Notes: a model not told the origin generated them from the sequence alone. Shown: positions 10,835-22,970, counted from the stretch's first letter. The stretch is DNA of 64,000 nt from Panaeolus papilionaceus (GCA_015501605.1 JADNRZ010000008.1:1-64000); one strand, 5' to 3'. Numbers and translations are program-made.

Positions 10835-11651
10835 ATTACTTGTACTGTATTTACAGTTTGTTACAATGCCATCTCAATGATTCCTTTCTGTGTATAATTT
10901 ACTTCATTGAAATTGAATTTAAGCAGAATTTTTAAGACTAAATTTACTGAATGCTGTGTAACGACGTCCGAAAATACAATAACTACGTCTCAGCTTGGCA
11001 CGCAAGCACGATTAGCACGATTTCTTTAAGTCAAATGCGAAAATTCACAAGTCCCTGTCCGATATATCCCGATGAACGGGTTCTCCCTGATGCATAATGC
11101 AGCGGCCACCATGAAGGTCTAATCATTGACCCAGAATTCTGAATTATATGATATCTATATCACAAACGGCGCAGGTATTGACTTCATAAGAACACGACGT
11201 GGATGGAAACATGCTCCATCTTTTTCCTGAGTTCAACACTACCTCTCTAAACCCGTTATACTCAAGTCTCCGATCTCTTCCAATTAGCATTGCTCGTTGT
11301 TGAGTACCCTATTATGCTGTCAAAGTACTCGATAAGCGCCTAGAACCATTATATTACTGCGCTTGGAAATACAGCCAATGTATAACGATATTAGGTCTGC
11401 AGTGCACCCAACTTATTCCGAGCCATTTGGTGTGTCTGCTTTAAACGCGCAGGCTGTCAAACAACATGACAGGGGTTGATTCATTGCTTATCCTCAGATG
11501 CAAGAATCAAATTACAAGTCAAATTGGTTTATCATTCATGAGACTATCAGCACAAGAAGAAATGCTAGAGGCCGAATTAGAGGTATATTAGAGGAGTAAG
11601 CGGAAGCAAAGGCTCTGATGGATGGCACGGAAGCAAACTGCATATAAGGAA

Positions 11652-11702
11652 ATGATGTTCTAAAATTAGAACGTCATCCAAAGAACAATTAATGCATCCA
11701 GC
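11652..11702 (-). repeat. KDZ-1 subterminal module, right copy 1
   Basis: On the minus strand it reads TGGATGCATT, a spacer, CTTTGGATGACGTTCTA, then ATTTTAGAAC. This is the same order as the left modules but inverted in the element. Confidence 0.7.
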
Positions 11703-11848
11703 CCGTATATCTGAAATGCGGGCACGCTTTTGGTGTATATGGGTACAATATATTCTAATTATAATATTTACACCTGTAGAAGAAGAAACAAGATTTCCCT
11801 ACATAATAAGCAGGCTAATGCAAGCTATTTGATCACTATCTGACGCTA

Positions 11849-11896
11849 TTTCTAAAAATAGAACGTCATCCAAGAGATACAGGCTGCATCCAGCCC
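11849..11896 (-). repeat. KDZ-1 subterminal module, right copy 2
   Basis: On the minus strand it reads TGGATGCAGCC, a spacer, TCTTGGATGACGTTCTA, then TTTTTAGAAA. It is the closest match to the left module at 1383. Confidence 0.7.
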
Positions 11897-11991
11897 CTAC
11901 CGCTACTGCAAGAGTGTAAAATCATTATATTTTAATGATAAATATTATATTAATATTATATTTGAGCATTGATGCTGAAATCAAGGGCCGT

Positions 11992-12220
11992 CGCTGTGCT
12001 AGACAGTGAGCAAGGCATTGTGCTCACTGTTTAAGCCATTGTTTACAACTATTTACAACCAGCGCTGCCCGCCGCATATGTGCAGCAGCCATTCTACCCA
12101 TATTATGAGAGGTTCCAACCCTGACTGTCAAAATACAGTCGCTGTCAATTGACAGTCCATATATAAAAAGCCCCACTGTGTTTTGACAGGCTCCCATTAT
12201 CAATCTAGCGGCTAAGGCTG
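11992..12220 (-). repeat. KDZ-1 right terminal and subterminal inverted repeat
   Basis: It is the inverted partner of 875-1100. It carries the GACAGTGAGCAAGGCATTG and CATTGTTTAC blocks and ends in GCGGCTAAGGCTG next to the target duplication GCGCTAC. Confidence 0.7.
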
Positions 12221-15200
12221 GCGCTACGCGCTTCCTGCACGATCACCTCGATGATCTCCCTCCTCTTTTGTATATGGGGGGAGACTTCAATTGCCGCTCT
12301 CACGTCTGGGACCCAGACATCAAAGGGCACAACTCCTGTGCTGTCCAGATCCAGGAGATCGTGGCAGAGACAGGGCTGCTGTGGGCTGAACCGGTTAACC
12401 CGGGCCCCACCCACATCCCCTTTCAGGCAGATCTTTCGCCAACGGTGATTGACCTCGTCTTCCTCAGGGCAGAATTCTCTCTGTCCCACGCGCCGAAGGG
12501 CGACAGATCCTGGCAAGGTGTCAGGGATCACATCCCTCTGGGGTGCACTCTCCCTTGCTCAGAGGAGCCTTCAGCTCCTCCTCGCAAGTCTATCAAGCCT
12601 AATTCAGACACGGAAAAGGCTGTCCTATCTGCGCTTCGCGTGGGGCTCCAGGGCCTTGTCGGACGCGATCTTGCACGTACTCCTGAGGGGGTGGAGGGCA
12701 TGGCCTCGGCTATTGCCCTCTGCTTCCAAGAGGCATGGGATCACCATGCCACGGAGAAGAAAGTCGTCAAGCGGTCAAAAGCTTGGTGGAACAATGAATG
12801 CGCGACCGCCCTTTCTGCCTTCTGGGCCAACCGGGGGAGGGAGGAATGGCGGGCCTTGCGGAGAGCTACTCATAGCGCGAAGCGGGTTTTTTTCGATGCC
12901 GAAATCGAGAAAATCGCAGAAACCAACAAGTGCCCCTGGGACCTTATGAACTGGGTCCAGAAGCGCAAGTTACCGCCCTCGGAGGCTATCCAGTATCGTG
13001 GGCAACCATGTCATACTGTCGATTCGCTGTGGGAAGGACTCCACGGCACGTATAATTCAGCCACGGATCGGGAGTATGATCTCTCGGTCCTGGACGAGCT
13101 TCCTTCTCTGCAGGAGAGGGAATGGGAGGTTTTCTCCGGACAGGAGTTGCGTGAAGCTCTAGTAGCGTGCTCCGGTCTCTCTGCGCCAGGTCCCGACCAC
13201 ATTATGTGGCAGTACCTGAAGAGGGTCATCAACGCCAGTGGCGTCGAGACCCTCTTCGTACAGCTGGCCACTTCAAGGACTCCACCTCGGTAATCATTCC
13301 GAAACCAGGGAAGGCGTCCTACTCTACTCCGAAGTCGTTCAGGCCTATTGTGCTCCTGAACACCCTCGGTAAACTCATCGAGAAGCTCATCTCGACCTGC
13401 ATCCAGTTTGAGGGCATCAAACTGGATATATTTCATCCGTGTCAGCTGGGAGGCGTGAAACAACGCTTAACAGAAGATGCGGGCCTCATCCTCACCCACA
13501 TGGTCCGAGTGGGCTGGGCGAAGGGTCTGGCATTCGACATTGCGCAGTTCTTCCCGTCATTGAACCATGATGTTCTGATGGCTATACTGGCCAAGCAGGG
13601 TTTCCCTGCCAAGGTCCGGAGGTTTTTTGCCTCATACCTTGTTGGACATTCCACGCGCTATAGCTGGAACACCTTCACCTCGGAACCAATGCCTGCCGAT
13701 GTGGGCGTGGGACAGGGCTCTGCCCTGTCCCTGGTTCTTTCTGCTCTTTACATTGCTCCGATCATGAAGATCTTCGAGGCGCGTGCCCTAGCAGGCGCGC
13801 TGGCTTGTTACTTACTATCGTTTGTTGACGATGGCACCCTCATTTGCCAGGCCAAGAAACTGACCGACAATATTGCCGCCCTTCGGGCGGCATACTCTAT
13901 TATCTTCACCTTGTTCACTGCACTGGCCCTTGTGCTGGAGCATGATAAGTCTGAACTGTTCCACTTCTCACGCAGGCGGGATGGTGTCAATCCCCCCATT
14001 GACTTGGGATATGCACCCTATACGGGTGCTACGCCGTTGAAGCCCAAACCTATTTGGAGGTACTTGGGCTTCTACTTCAGGGAGCACGTACGTTATTACA
14101 CCACAAAGGCACTCACCACGGTTAAGGCCATGGGGATGCTTGGTAACTCACTCCGGGGACTTTCCCCGGTCCAACGTCAGCTTCTGTACCGCACGTGCGT
14201 TCTTCCAATCGCTATGTACAGACATAGGCTATGGTTCTTCAGGGGCTCCCGCAATAAGGAACTCCTGAAAATGTTTAACAGGATGCAGCGTAAGGCTGCC
14301 CTATGGATTACAGGTGCGTTTAAGACCACCCCCGTAGGTGGAGCAGAGGCCCTTGCGGGCCTCCTTCCAATCCCTCTACTCCTTCGTCGTCTGACTGACC
14401 ACTCCACCTGGCACGTCGGGACGCTTGCGTCCAGTCACCCCCTCCGGGGGTTCCTTTGCCCATATGTCTGAATCCGAAAGGGCGAAGACCTCTGGGGCTG
14501 TTATGGAGATCATCTCACGACTCCCCCAACTGACTGAGCCCATCGAGCTTCTGCCCGATGAGTCCAGACCTGGCAATCGACTCACTGAACGCTTCCCTAA
14601 CCAGGTTGACGTCAATGAGACTCTCCCGCCCCCGCCCACTCCCCTGCCTGACAGTGGGGAGTGGCCGTCGAGGGCGGATCAGCTGGTCCAGCTTATGGCT
14701 GAGGCTGCTGATACACCTGGTTCATTCGTGGCAGCTGGCAATGTGTCTGTGCCACGATATGACCACTTCCAGGCTGCAGTAAGTGCACTTGTGTATGCTG
14801 TAGACCCTGTGGAAGGACTCGAGCCATCAGTCGACGACCCATGGCACACCCGCCGCCCAGCAGGACGCTCTACCTCCGTTTCGGCGGAACTTGCTGCGAT
14901 ACAGCTCGCCTTGTGTAAGGCCATTACCTTCCCAAGGTGCGAGTGCGTGTATGTATTCTCAGGTTGCATGCCTGCTATTAGGCTAGCGACCGACTGTACG
15001 GAGCACGGGGGTCAGGGACACAGCCTGGCCATCATGCGCGCTCTTGCCGCGTACTTTTTGTACATGTCCCCTCCCAGCTTCGCTGGGGTCCGCAGGGGAC
15101 CGCTCATGAGATGGTCACATCTTTTCCCTGTGTTCGTGTGGGGGCACACCCCCTCACGACACTAGATTGGCTGCGCGATTTTGCAGATCGCAAGGCACTT

Positions 15201-15579
15201 CAACTCTGGGAAGCAAAGTTCTCAGATGTATCATACAGAGGCAGGCATTTCATGCCCCTCCATGACAAGCACGACCGTCTTCTCAAGCCCACCACGAAGA
15301 AGCATGGGTCTTGGTTATCTGCATTCGAGGCTGGCCCTCCGTCCTTGACTGCTCGCGCAGTTCGTTGTATTACGTGCCACGGTCCCATCGGTGAATATTA
15401 CCACTGTATGCAATTCAACCTCCCCGCGCATCGCTGCGCCTGCGGGCGCTTCGAAGCATTATCGCGGGCACCCATGGGATACATGGGAGCTCTATAAATA
15501 CTTGAACGCGAACCTGCTCACGTTCTCCTTTGCCGCGATACACCCTTCCCGCCCTCGGGAGGAGGAGGGCGTCGGATAA
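12221..15579 (+). pseudogene. LINE-A copy A1, main part: ORF2 (endonuclease, RT, RNase H), broken
   Basis: ORF2 resumes after KDZ-1 with the endonuclease (YMGGDFNCRSHVWD, TVIDLVFL). The catalytic SDH is changed to RDH at VRDHIPLG. RT motifs are FDIAQFFPSLNH, GVGQGSALS and LLSFVDDGTL. RNase H (SAELAAI, FSGCMPAI in place of FSDCMPAI) follows, and the frame ends EEEGVG at 15579. A deletion near 13265 removes about 36 bases containing the hairpin GCCTGCC-TAAC-GGCAGGC and shifts the frame. Further gaps lie near 14085 (loss of the DRGLT region) and in RNase H near 15045 and 15440. The copy cannot make a working enzyme. Confidence 0.85.
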
Positions 15580-16122
15580 AGCTTCGAAGTGGGGTGGTTG
15601 TTGGGGTCCCGAACATTCAGGAGGCCGAGACGATGGCCTGTCCCCCGAGTGGTCCTTAATTGGATGCTGGCGATGGGGCCCTTAGGTGCTGGAAGCTTCA
15701 GCGCTACAACCAGTGGTTGGGGAGCACACTTCGGTGCGTACATGGGATAGAGTTTAGCCACCTGGTGCCCATCCATGGGTAACCAAGGGCTTCAAGTAGT
15801 AGGCGCCCCTTTGGGGCACCACCACTTCTGTTCGACAACCAGGTTGAGGGTGTTAACCTGACGACGCTCGGTTGATCACTTTGGACTGCCGCCTTCTTCA
15901 GAGGGAGAGGCTTATTTGCTGTGCAATCGGCTTTGATATCTTGCCCCACGTACTTTGCTCACGCTTCGCGCTCGCATTAGTTTAGTCTGCTGTGGTATAT
16001 ACCCAACTTAATTGGGGAGTAGTCATTCCTAGTTTTACTACATTTGTACTTACGACGAACCGACCGGACTGCCAGTCGCGCACCAGTATATAAATTGTTG
16101 AACCAAAAAAAAAAAAAAAAAA
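15580..16122 (+). mobile_element. LINE-A copy A1: 3' untranslated region and poly(A)
   Basis: The sequence carries the LINE-A 3' end (ACTTAATTGGGGAGTAGTC, ACCGGACTGCCAGTCGCGCA, GTATATAAATTGTTGAACC) and an 18-base A run at 16105-16122. No target duplication pairs this end with the 5' end near 569, so one flank has been rearranged. Confidence 0.85.
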
Positions 16123-17290
16123 TGCTGCCAAGTTGGTTGGGGTGGAAGACACCATGTTCAATTTGGGCTTGTTCGGCTTGGGAATGATGACCGACATAGA
16201 CTCCTTGAAGTGCTGAGGCCAACAGCCGAATGCGAAGCATCCATTTGCCAGCTCCAGCAGGAGATTCACAATATGCGAGTCCCCTGTGATCCGTTTGAGG
16301 TGCCCCCACTTGATGTGGTCGGGGCCAGGAGCAGAGTTGTTGGAACACCCTTTGAGTGTGTCAGACATTTCCGCCCAAGTGAAGTCCACCCAGTCGCGCT
16401 CAGGCGCATCTGGCAGCTCATCGAGAATGGACGTGTCAAACACTCTGCCAGAGGCAGCATTGTACGTCCCATGTAGAGCATCCCAGAGATCACTCAGTTC
16501 ATTGCAAGGCTGGTTGTTGTACCAAATAGCTTCACATGGTGGCAACTTGTGCTGTTTGACCCACTCCATGAGGTCCCAAGGGCGCTTGTTGGTTTCTGCA
16601 ACCTCCTTGATTTGTTTGTCAAAGAAGTCGCATTTGGCCGCCTTAGTGGCAGAGCGGAAGAGGCGCCAGTCCAGATTGTCTCTGGAGGTGCGGAATTGGT
16701 CTAGCAGTTCGGAGCACTCATGGTTCCACCATGGTCGAGAGCGTCGCGTAATGACAGCCTCAGTTGCATGGTCATCCCATGCTTTAGCAATCACCTCAGC
16801 CATTGCTTGCACTCTGGCCTCAACGTCACCAGCTGAAAGAAGCTCACCGCTTTGCACCCCCTGCATGCGGCAAATGATGTTGGCCAGGAACTCTTCCTCC
16901 AACTCGCTCCCAGCTTTGATCGTCATCCTAGGCGTGCCAGCAGCGCCAGGAACGATAACAACAACGCTCGAAATCGGGATGTGATCAGAGCGCCCTTGCA
17001 TGCTGTGGACTAGCATTGGTGGTTGATGCAACACCTCTGCCATTTCCAGGAAGACAAGATCAATGACTGTGTCAGCCAGATCACGGTTGTAGGAGATGTG
17101 AGTTGGGCCATGATTGGTCGGCTCTGCCCAATCTAGCCCCATGTCAGCACAGACATCCATGAGCGCTATGGTGTCAGTGCGATGATATCTGTAGTTCAGG
17201 TCCCAGACCGATGAGCGACAGTTGAGATCTCCACCCATGTATACACAAGGAGGAAGCGATGGAAGCGACTTTAAATAAAAGATGGCAGTG
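16123..17290 (-). pseudogene. LINE-B copy B1: endonuclease end to RT start
   Basis: Minus-strand LINE-B ORF2 runs from IFYLKSLPSLPP through YMGGDLNCRSSVWD (endonuclease), TVIDLVFL, SDHIPIS, the linker (WWNHECSELL, ETNKRPWDLMEWVK) and the early RT motif SAPGPDHIKWGHLKR to VIIPKPNKP. A deletion after NKP removes about 100 bases (to HGVFHPNQLGG) and shifts the frame. The left edge is the poly(A) of A1 and the right edge is the poly(T) of A2, so both ends were cut off by other elements. Confidence 0.85.
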
Positions 17291-20200
17291 TTTTTTTTTT
17301 TTTGGTTCAACAATTTATATACTGGTGCGCGACTGGCAGTCCGGTCGGATCACAGTAAATACTAACAAGTAGCTAGCTACCAGAATGACCACTCCCCAAT
17401 TAAGTTGGGTATATACCACAGCAGACTAAACTACTGCGAGCGCGAAGCGCGAGCAAAGTACGTGGGGCAAGATATCAAAGCCGATTGTGCAGCAAATAAG
17501 TCACTCCCTCTGAAGAAGGCGACAGTCCAAAGTGATCAACCAAGCGTCGTCAGGTTAACGCCCTCGACCCGGTTGTCGAGCAGAAGTGGTGGTGCCCCGA
17601 AGGGGCACCTACTACGCAAAGCCCTTGGTTACCCATGGACGGGCACCAGGCGGCTAAACTCTAACCCACGTACGCACCGAAGTGCGCTCCCCGACCACTG
17701 GTTGTAACGCCGAAGCTTCCAGCACGCAAGGGCCCCGTTGCTGGCATCCAATTAAGGACCGCTCGGGGGACGGGCCATCGTCTCGGCCTCCTGAATGTTC
17801 AGGACCCCAACAACCACCCCACTTCAGAGCTTTATCCGACGCCCTCCTCCTCCCGAGGGCAGGAAGGGCGTATCGCAGCAAAGGAGAACGCGAGCAGGTT
17901 CGCGTTCAAGTATTTATAGAGCTCCCATGTATCCCATGGGTGCCCGTGATAATGCTTGTACTTCCGACAGGAGCACAAGATATGAGAGCGCGTCCCGAAG
18001 CGCCCACAGGCGCAACGAGGAGCGGGTAGATTAAATTGCATACAGTGATAATATTCACTGATAGGAGCGTGGCCCGTAATACAACGAACTGCCCGTGTGG
18101 TCAAGGACGGAGGACTGGCCTCGAACGCGGATAACCAAGACCCACCCTTCTTAGTGGTAGGCTTGAGAAGACGGTCGTGCTTGTCATGGAGGGGCATAAA
18201 GTGCCTGCCTCTGTATGATACGTCCGAGAACTTTGCTTCCCAGAGTTGAAGTGCCTCGCGATCTGCAAAATCGCGGAGCCAATCTAGCATTGTGAGGGGG
18301 CGCGCCCCCACACGAACACCGGGCAGAGATGTAACCATCTCGTGAGTGGTCCCCTGTGGACCCCAGCGAAGCTGGGAGGGGACGTGTACAAAAAGCACGC
18401 GCCAGTTGGCTGCCACAGGCAGCCAAGCGGCAAGAGCGCGCACAATGGCCAGGCTGTGTTCCTGACCACCATGCTCCGTGCAATCAGTCGCTAGCCTGAT
18501 AGCAGGCATGCAATCTGAGAATACATACACGTGCTCGCAGCTTGGGAAGGTGATAGCCTTACACAAGGCGAGCCGTATAGCAGCAAGTTCCGCCGAAACG
18601 GAAGTAGAGTGTCCGCTGGCGGCGGGTGCGCCATGGGTCATTGACCGATGGCTCGAGTCCTTCCACAGGATCCACAGCGTACACAAGTGCACTCACTGCA
18701 GCCTGGAAGTGATCGTACTGTGGCACCGACACATCGCCAGCTGCCACGAACGAACCGGGTGTATCAGCCGCCTCAGCCATAAGCTGGACAAGCTGATCTG
18801 CCCTCGATGGCCATTCCCTGCCATCCGGCGGGGGAGTGGGCAGGGGTGGGAGAGTCTCATTGACGTCGACCTGATGAGGGAAGCGTTCAGTGAGTCAATT
18901 GCCAGGCCTGGACTCATTGGGCAGAAGCTCGATGGGTTCAGTCAGTTGGGGCAGTTGCGAGACGATCTCCATAACGGCCCCAGAGGTCTTCACCCTTTGG
19001 GCTCGGACATACGGGCAAAGGAACCCCGAAGGGGGTGACTGGACGCAAGCGTCCCGACTTGCCAGGTGGAGTGGTCAGTCAGACGACGAAGGAGTAGAGG
19101 GATTGGAAGGAGGCCCTGCAGGCCTCTGCTCCACCTATGGGAGTGGTCTTGAACGCACCCGTGATCCATAGGGCAGCCTTACACTGCATCCCGTTAAACA
19201 TTTTCAGGAGTTCCTTGTTACAGGAGCCCCTGAAGAACCATAGCCTGTGTCCGTACGTGGCGATCGGGAGAACGCACGTGCGGTACAGCAGCCGACGTTG
19301 GACCGGGGAGAGACCCTGGAGAGAATTACCAAGCATCCCCATGGCCTTGACCGTGGTGAGTGCTTTTGTGGTGTAGTAGCGTACGTGCTCCCTGAAGGTG
19401 AGCCCGCGATCAAAGTAGAAGCCCAAGTACCTCCAGATGGGTTTGGGCTTCAAGGCGTAGCGCCCGTGTAGGGCGCATACCCCAATCAATGGGGGGATTG
19501 ACACCATCTCGCCTGCGAGAGAAGTGGAATAACTCAGACTTGTCATGTTCCAGCACCAACACCAGAGCAGTAAACAAGGTGAAGATAATGGAGTACGCGC
19601 CCGAAGGGCGGCGATATTGTCGGCCAATTTCTTAGCCTGGCAAATGAGTGTGCCATCATCAACAAACGACAGCAAATAGCAAGACAGCGCGCCTCGAAGA
19701 TCTTCATGATCAGAGCGATATAAAGAGCAGATAAAACCGGGGACAGGGTGGAGCCCTGTCCCACACCCACATCGGCAGGCATTGGTTCAGAAGTAAAGGT
19801 GTTCCAGCTATAGCGCGTGGAACGTCCCACAAGATATGAGGCAAAAAACCTCCGGACCTTAGCAGGGAAGCCCTGCTTGGCCAGTATAGCCATCAGAACA
19901 TCGTGGTTCAATGACAGGAAGAACTGCGCGATGTCAAACGCCACCACGCTGGTTACCAGACCCTTCGCCCAGCCCGCACGGACCATATGGGTGAGGATGA
20001 GGCCCGCATCTTCTGTTGAGCATTGTTTCACGCCTCCCAGTTGACACGGATGGAATATGTCCAGTTTGATGCCCTCAAACTGGATGCAGGTCAAGATGAG
20101 TTTCTCGATGAGTTTACCGAGAGTGTTCAGGAGCACGATGGGCCTGAACGATTTCGGAGTAGAATATGACGCCTTTCCCGGTTTTGGAATAATCACCAAG

Positions 20201-21538
20201 GTGGAGTCCTTGAAGTGGCTAGGCCAATAGCCTGCCGTTAGGCAGGCATTGGCCAGCTGTACGAAGAGGGTCTCGACGCCATCGGCGTCGATGACCCTCT
20301 TCAGGTACCACCACGTAATGTGGTCGGGACCGGGTGCAGAGAGACTGGAGCACGCTACTACGGCTTCGCGCAGTTCCTGTCCGGAGAACACCTCCCATTC
20401 CCTCTCCTGCAGAGAAGGAAGCTCGTCCAGGACCGAGAGATCATACTCTCGATCCGTGGCTAAATTATACGTGCCGTGGAGTCCTTCCCACAGCAAGTCA
20501 ACAGTATGGCATGGTTGCCCACGATACTGGATAGCCTCCGACAGGGGTAACTTGCGCTTCTGGACCCAGTTCATCAGGTCCCATGGGCGCTTGTTGGTTT
20601 CTGCGATCTTTTCGATTTCAGCATTGAAGAAAACCCGCTTCGCGCTACGAGTAGCTCTCCGCAGGGCCTGCCATTCCTCCCTCCCCCGGTTGGCCCAGAA
20701 GGCAGAAAGGGCGGTCACGCACTCATCGTTCCACCAAGCTTTTGATCGCTTGACTACTTTCTTCTCTGTGGCATGGTGGTCCCATGCCTCTTGGAAGCAG
20801 AGGGCAATAGCCGAGGCCATGCCCTCCACTCCCTCAGGAGTACGTGCAAACTCGCGTCCAATGAGGCCCTGCAGCCCCACATGAAGTGCAGATAAGAAAG
20901 CCTTTTCCATGTCCGAATTAGGCTTGATAGACTTGCGAGGAGGAGCCGAAGGCTCCTCCGAGCAAGGGAGAGTGCATCCCAAGGGGATGTGATCACTGAC
21001 ACCCTGCCAGGATCTGTCGCGCTTCGGCGCGTGGGACAGAGAGAACTCTGCCTTGAGAAAGACAAGGTCGATCACCGTTGGTGAAAGATCTGCCTGAAAG
21101 GGGATGTGGGTGGGTCCCGGATTAACCGGTTCCGCCCACAGCAACCCCGTTTCCGCCGCGATCTCCTGGATTTGGACAGCGCGAGAGTTGTGCCCTTCTA
21201 CATCTGGATCCCAGACGTGAGAGCGGCAGTTGAAGTCACCCCCCATATACACAAGAGGGGGGAGATCATCAAGATGGTTGTGGAGGAAGTGCGTAGCGCT
21301 TCCGCCACTGTTGGAGTATACATTGAGAAAGTTAAAAACCTCTCGCTCCCCAAAGAGCGAGAGTAGCTGAATGTCACGGTGTTTAACAATGTCCGGACGG
21401 AGTGCAGGGCGATACCGCACGAGGCTGCGAGCCACGTACATTATCACCTGAGGGGGTTGACCATCAGCGCTCTTCGCGTCAGCGAAGAGCAACCAGTTGG
21501 GATGGACCGGAGGTCCTTCCACGTCGTCACCCTCCTTG
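17291..21538 (-). mobile_element. LINE-A copy A2, 5'-truncated
   Basis: A poly(T) run at 17291-17303 is followed by the reverse-complemented LINE-A tail (GGTTCAACAATTTATATAC). The copy extends to the endonuclease codons NKEGDDVEG, where it abuts the inverted-repeat element at 21539. It lies in LINE-B copy B1. No second target copy is present at the 5' end, so that side is truncated or rearranged. Confidence 0.85.
17832..21538 (-). pseudogene. LINE-A A2 ORF2 (endonuclease, RT, RNase H), broken
   Basis: The longest open part (21538 to about 19543) covers the endonuclease from NKEGDDVEGPP, with YMGGDFNCRSHVWD, TVIDLVFL and SDHIPLG, and RT through FDIAQFFLSLNH and GVGQGSTLSP. A 16-base deletion at about 19683, over the hairpin GCGCGCCC-TAGC-GGGCGCGC just before the FVDD motif, shifts the frame. 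RT continues in another frame (MLSFVDDGTLICQ), with more small gaps before RNase H, which ends EEEGVG at 17832. The C-terminal Cys/His motif (CACGRFGTRSHILCSCRKY) is intact. Confidence 0.85.
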
Positions 21539-21657
21539 TTTCGCATTTGGGGTATTAGAGTGTGGGAACACCCTTGATCACCTCTTCTCCTCCTCCCCCC
21601 ACTGCTTTTCTGCCTCCATTTCTCCACATCCACTCCACCCCTCGGCCTATAATTTGG
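21539..21657 (+). repeat. Left 119-bp inverted repeat
   Basis: It pairs with 22852-22970 and contains a purine/pyrimidine-skewed block (CACCTCTTCTCCTCCTCCCC). Confidence 0.85.
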
Positions 21658-22851
21658 CATGCATGTGTAAAATATGTATTATAAATGGTGTGCAAAACAG
21701 GAACGCAAGGGGACTGCTAGGAATGCAGCTATTCTGCATTTACCCTGTTTTGCTTCTATTTCTGCCAAAAGAGGACCCAATAGTCCCCTATAACTTGCAT
21801 TCTCAGTGGGATGAAGCAATTTAAATATGTTATAATATCACCACTATTGTTCTGGACCATGTGTCATGTGTTCACAGTTATGGATCATATAGAAACAGCC
21901 ATATACTGTCTCACAAGTTCCCAAAATACTCTATTGGGTATATCTCCACCATTTCTGACCGCTTTGGAAGGGCGCAAAATGTTCTGAAATCGCCTCAGGA
22001 ATATCTACAAAACAAGGGTACTCACAGCAAATCCTGAGCACTTCTCAAAAATACCTGTTTTTCAGCTGATAAGGCATTTGTACAAGATCTGTATAGAAAT
22101 AATTTAATCGGACCTCATAGAGGCGAGGGTATACACTATTATTGATGTTCAAAAAAGGTTTGAGAACATTTGAGTGAGTGTGGAAGGCTGGACACACAAA
22201 TGGGTGCTAGAATGCAGGTTGATGTAGTGTCAATGCACAATGAACTAACAACAACTAGGATTCTCCCTAACTGTTTCTCTCGGTCTATTGGCTAGACTTG
22301 ACCAATCTCCTTCAAACTTTTTTTAAATTGAAGATGTGTCAATTCTAAACACATTTCAGGTATATATATGCACACAGACAGTGGTACCACCATACAAGAG
22401 TCTCAAAACCTCCTCTTGACTATCTGGGGTTGATGGGGGATATTAAACATGCTATATCTTCATGGGGAGAGATCGGATTTTCATGATGAAGGACACATTT
22501 GAAAGGTGTTGACCACCGCAGTTTAAAAAACCTTTGAGCTCAAAGATTGGTTAAGAAATGCGAATGATATTGGTTTAGAAACAAAGGGCATAATGATATG
22601 ATGATTTTAGCTGGTTTGCATGTGGTGGAGGCCTGAATATTGTGTTCTGATGTATGAAACATGTATACACACATCATCATTATTGCCTGATGCCTTGGTT
22701 AGCTTATAATGAGTCAAATACAATGCTTTGGGTCCGCTTTTGGAGAAATATGATCCATACAGGATGTATATAGCAAATATATGCATATATATTGATGCCA
22801 GTGTACTATAGGTTTGCACCCAATATTCAATGGTATATATACACCTGTATA

Positions 22852-22970
22852 CCAAATTATAGGCCGAGGGGTGGAGTGGATGTGGAGAAATGGAGGCAGA
22901 AAAGCAGTGGGGGGAGGAGGAGAAGAGGTGATCAAGGGTGTTCCCACGCTCTAATACCCCAAATGCGAAA
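22852..22970 (-). repeat. Right 119-bp inverted repeat
   Basis: It is the reverse complement of 21539-21657. High arm identity suggests recent movement or gene conversion. Confidence 0.85.

Larger units (their letters stand above)
10835..11991. other. Gene-free right flank of KDZ-1
   Basis: No coding sequence is visible in this AT-rich stretch. It carries two copies of the subterminal module (11652-11702 and 11849-11896, minus strand) and A/T runs such as repeated TTAATATTATATT near 11940. Confidence 0.6.
875..12220 (+). mobile_element. KDZ-1: 11.3-kb KDZ-class DNA transposon with accessory genes
   Basis: The element splits LINE-A copy A1 inside its endonuclease. The LINE sequence GCGCTAC occurs once in intact copies but flanks this insert on both sides (868-874 and 12221-12227), giving a 7-bp target duplication (8 bp if one mismatch is allowed). 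The ends are imperfect inverted repeats: CACTTGTAGCAGC at the left and, read from the right end inward, CAGCCTTAGCCGC. Subterminal sequence is inverted-repetitive for about 220 bases, and a 45-base module occurs twice per side. Inside are a KDZ transposase and three other genes, arranged minus, plus, minus, plus. The boundaries are read directly from the sequence. Assignment to the KDZ superfamily follows from the transposase. Confidence 0.85.
21539..22970. mobile_element. 1.43-kb non-autonomous element with long inverted repeats
   Basis: The two ends, 21539-21657 and 22852-22970, are reverse complements over 119 bases with about one mismatch (GTGTGGG versus GCGTGGG). Both start TTTCGCATTTGGGGTATTAG. 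Weaker inverted similarity continues inward for some 40 bases. The 1.2-kb interior is AT-rich and has no convincing coding frame. No clear target duplication is visible (left flank CCTTG, right flank TGCAA), so the family is unknown. Confidence 0.7.

Noticed and set aside
1662..12220. TET/JBP dioxygenase cargo in KDZ-1
   Set aside because: No HxD...H iron-binding pattern or double-stranded beta-helix motif is visible in any of the accessory genes.
19079..19675. Separate small gene on the minus strand
   Set aside because: It is the frame-shifted continuation of LINE-A A2 RT after the 16-base deletion.
17291..21538. Target duplication for LINE-A copy A2
   Set aside because: The left flank AAAAGATGGCAGTG is not repeated at 21539, where an unrelated inverted-repeat element starts.
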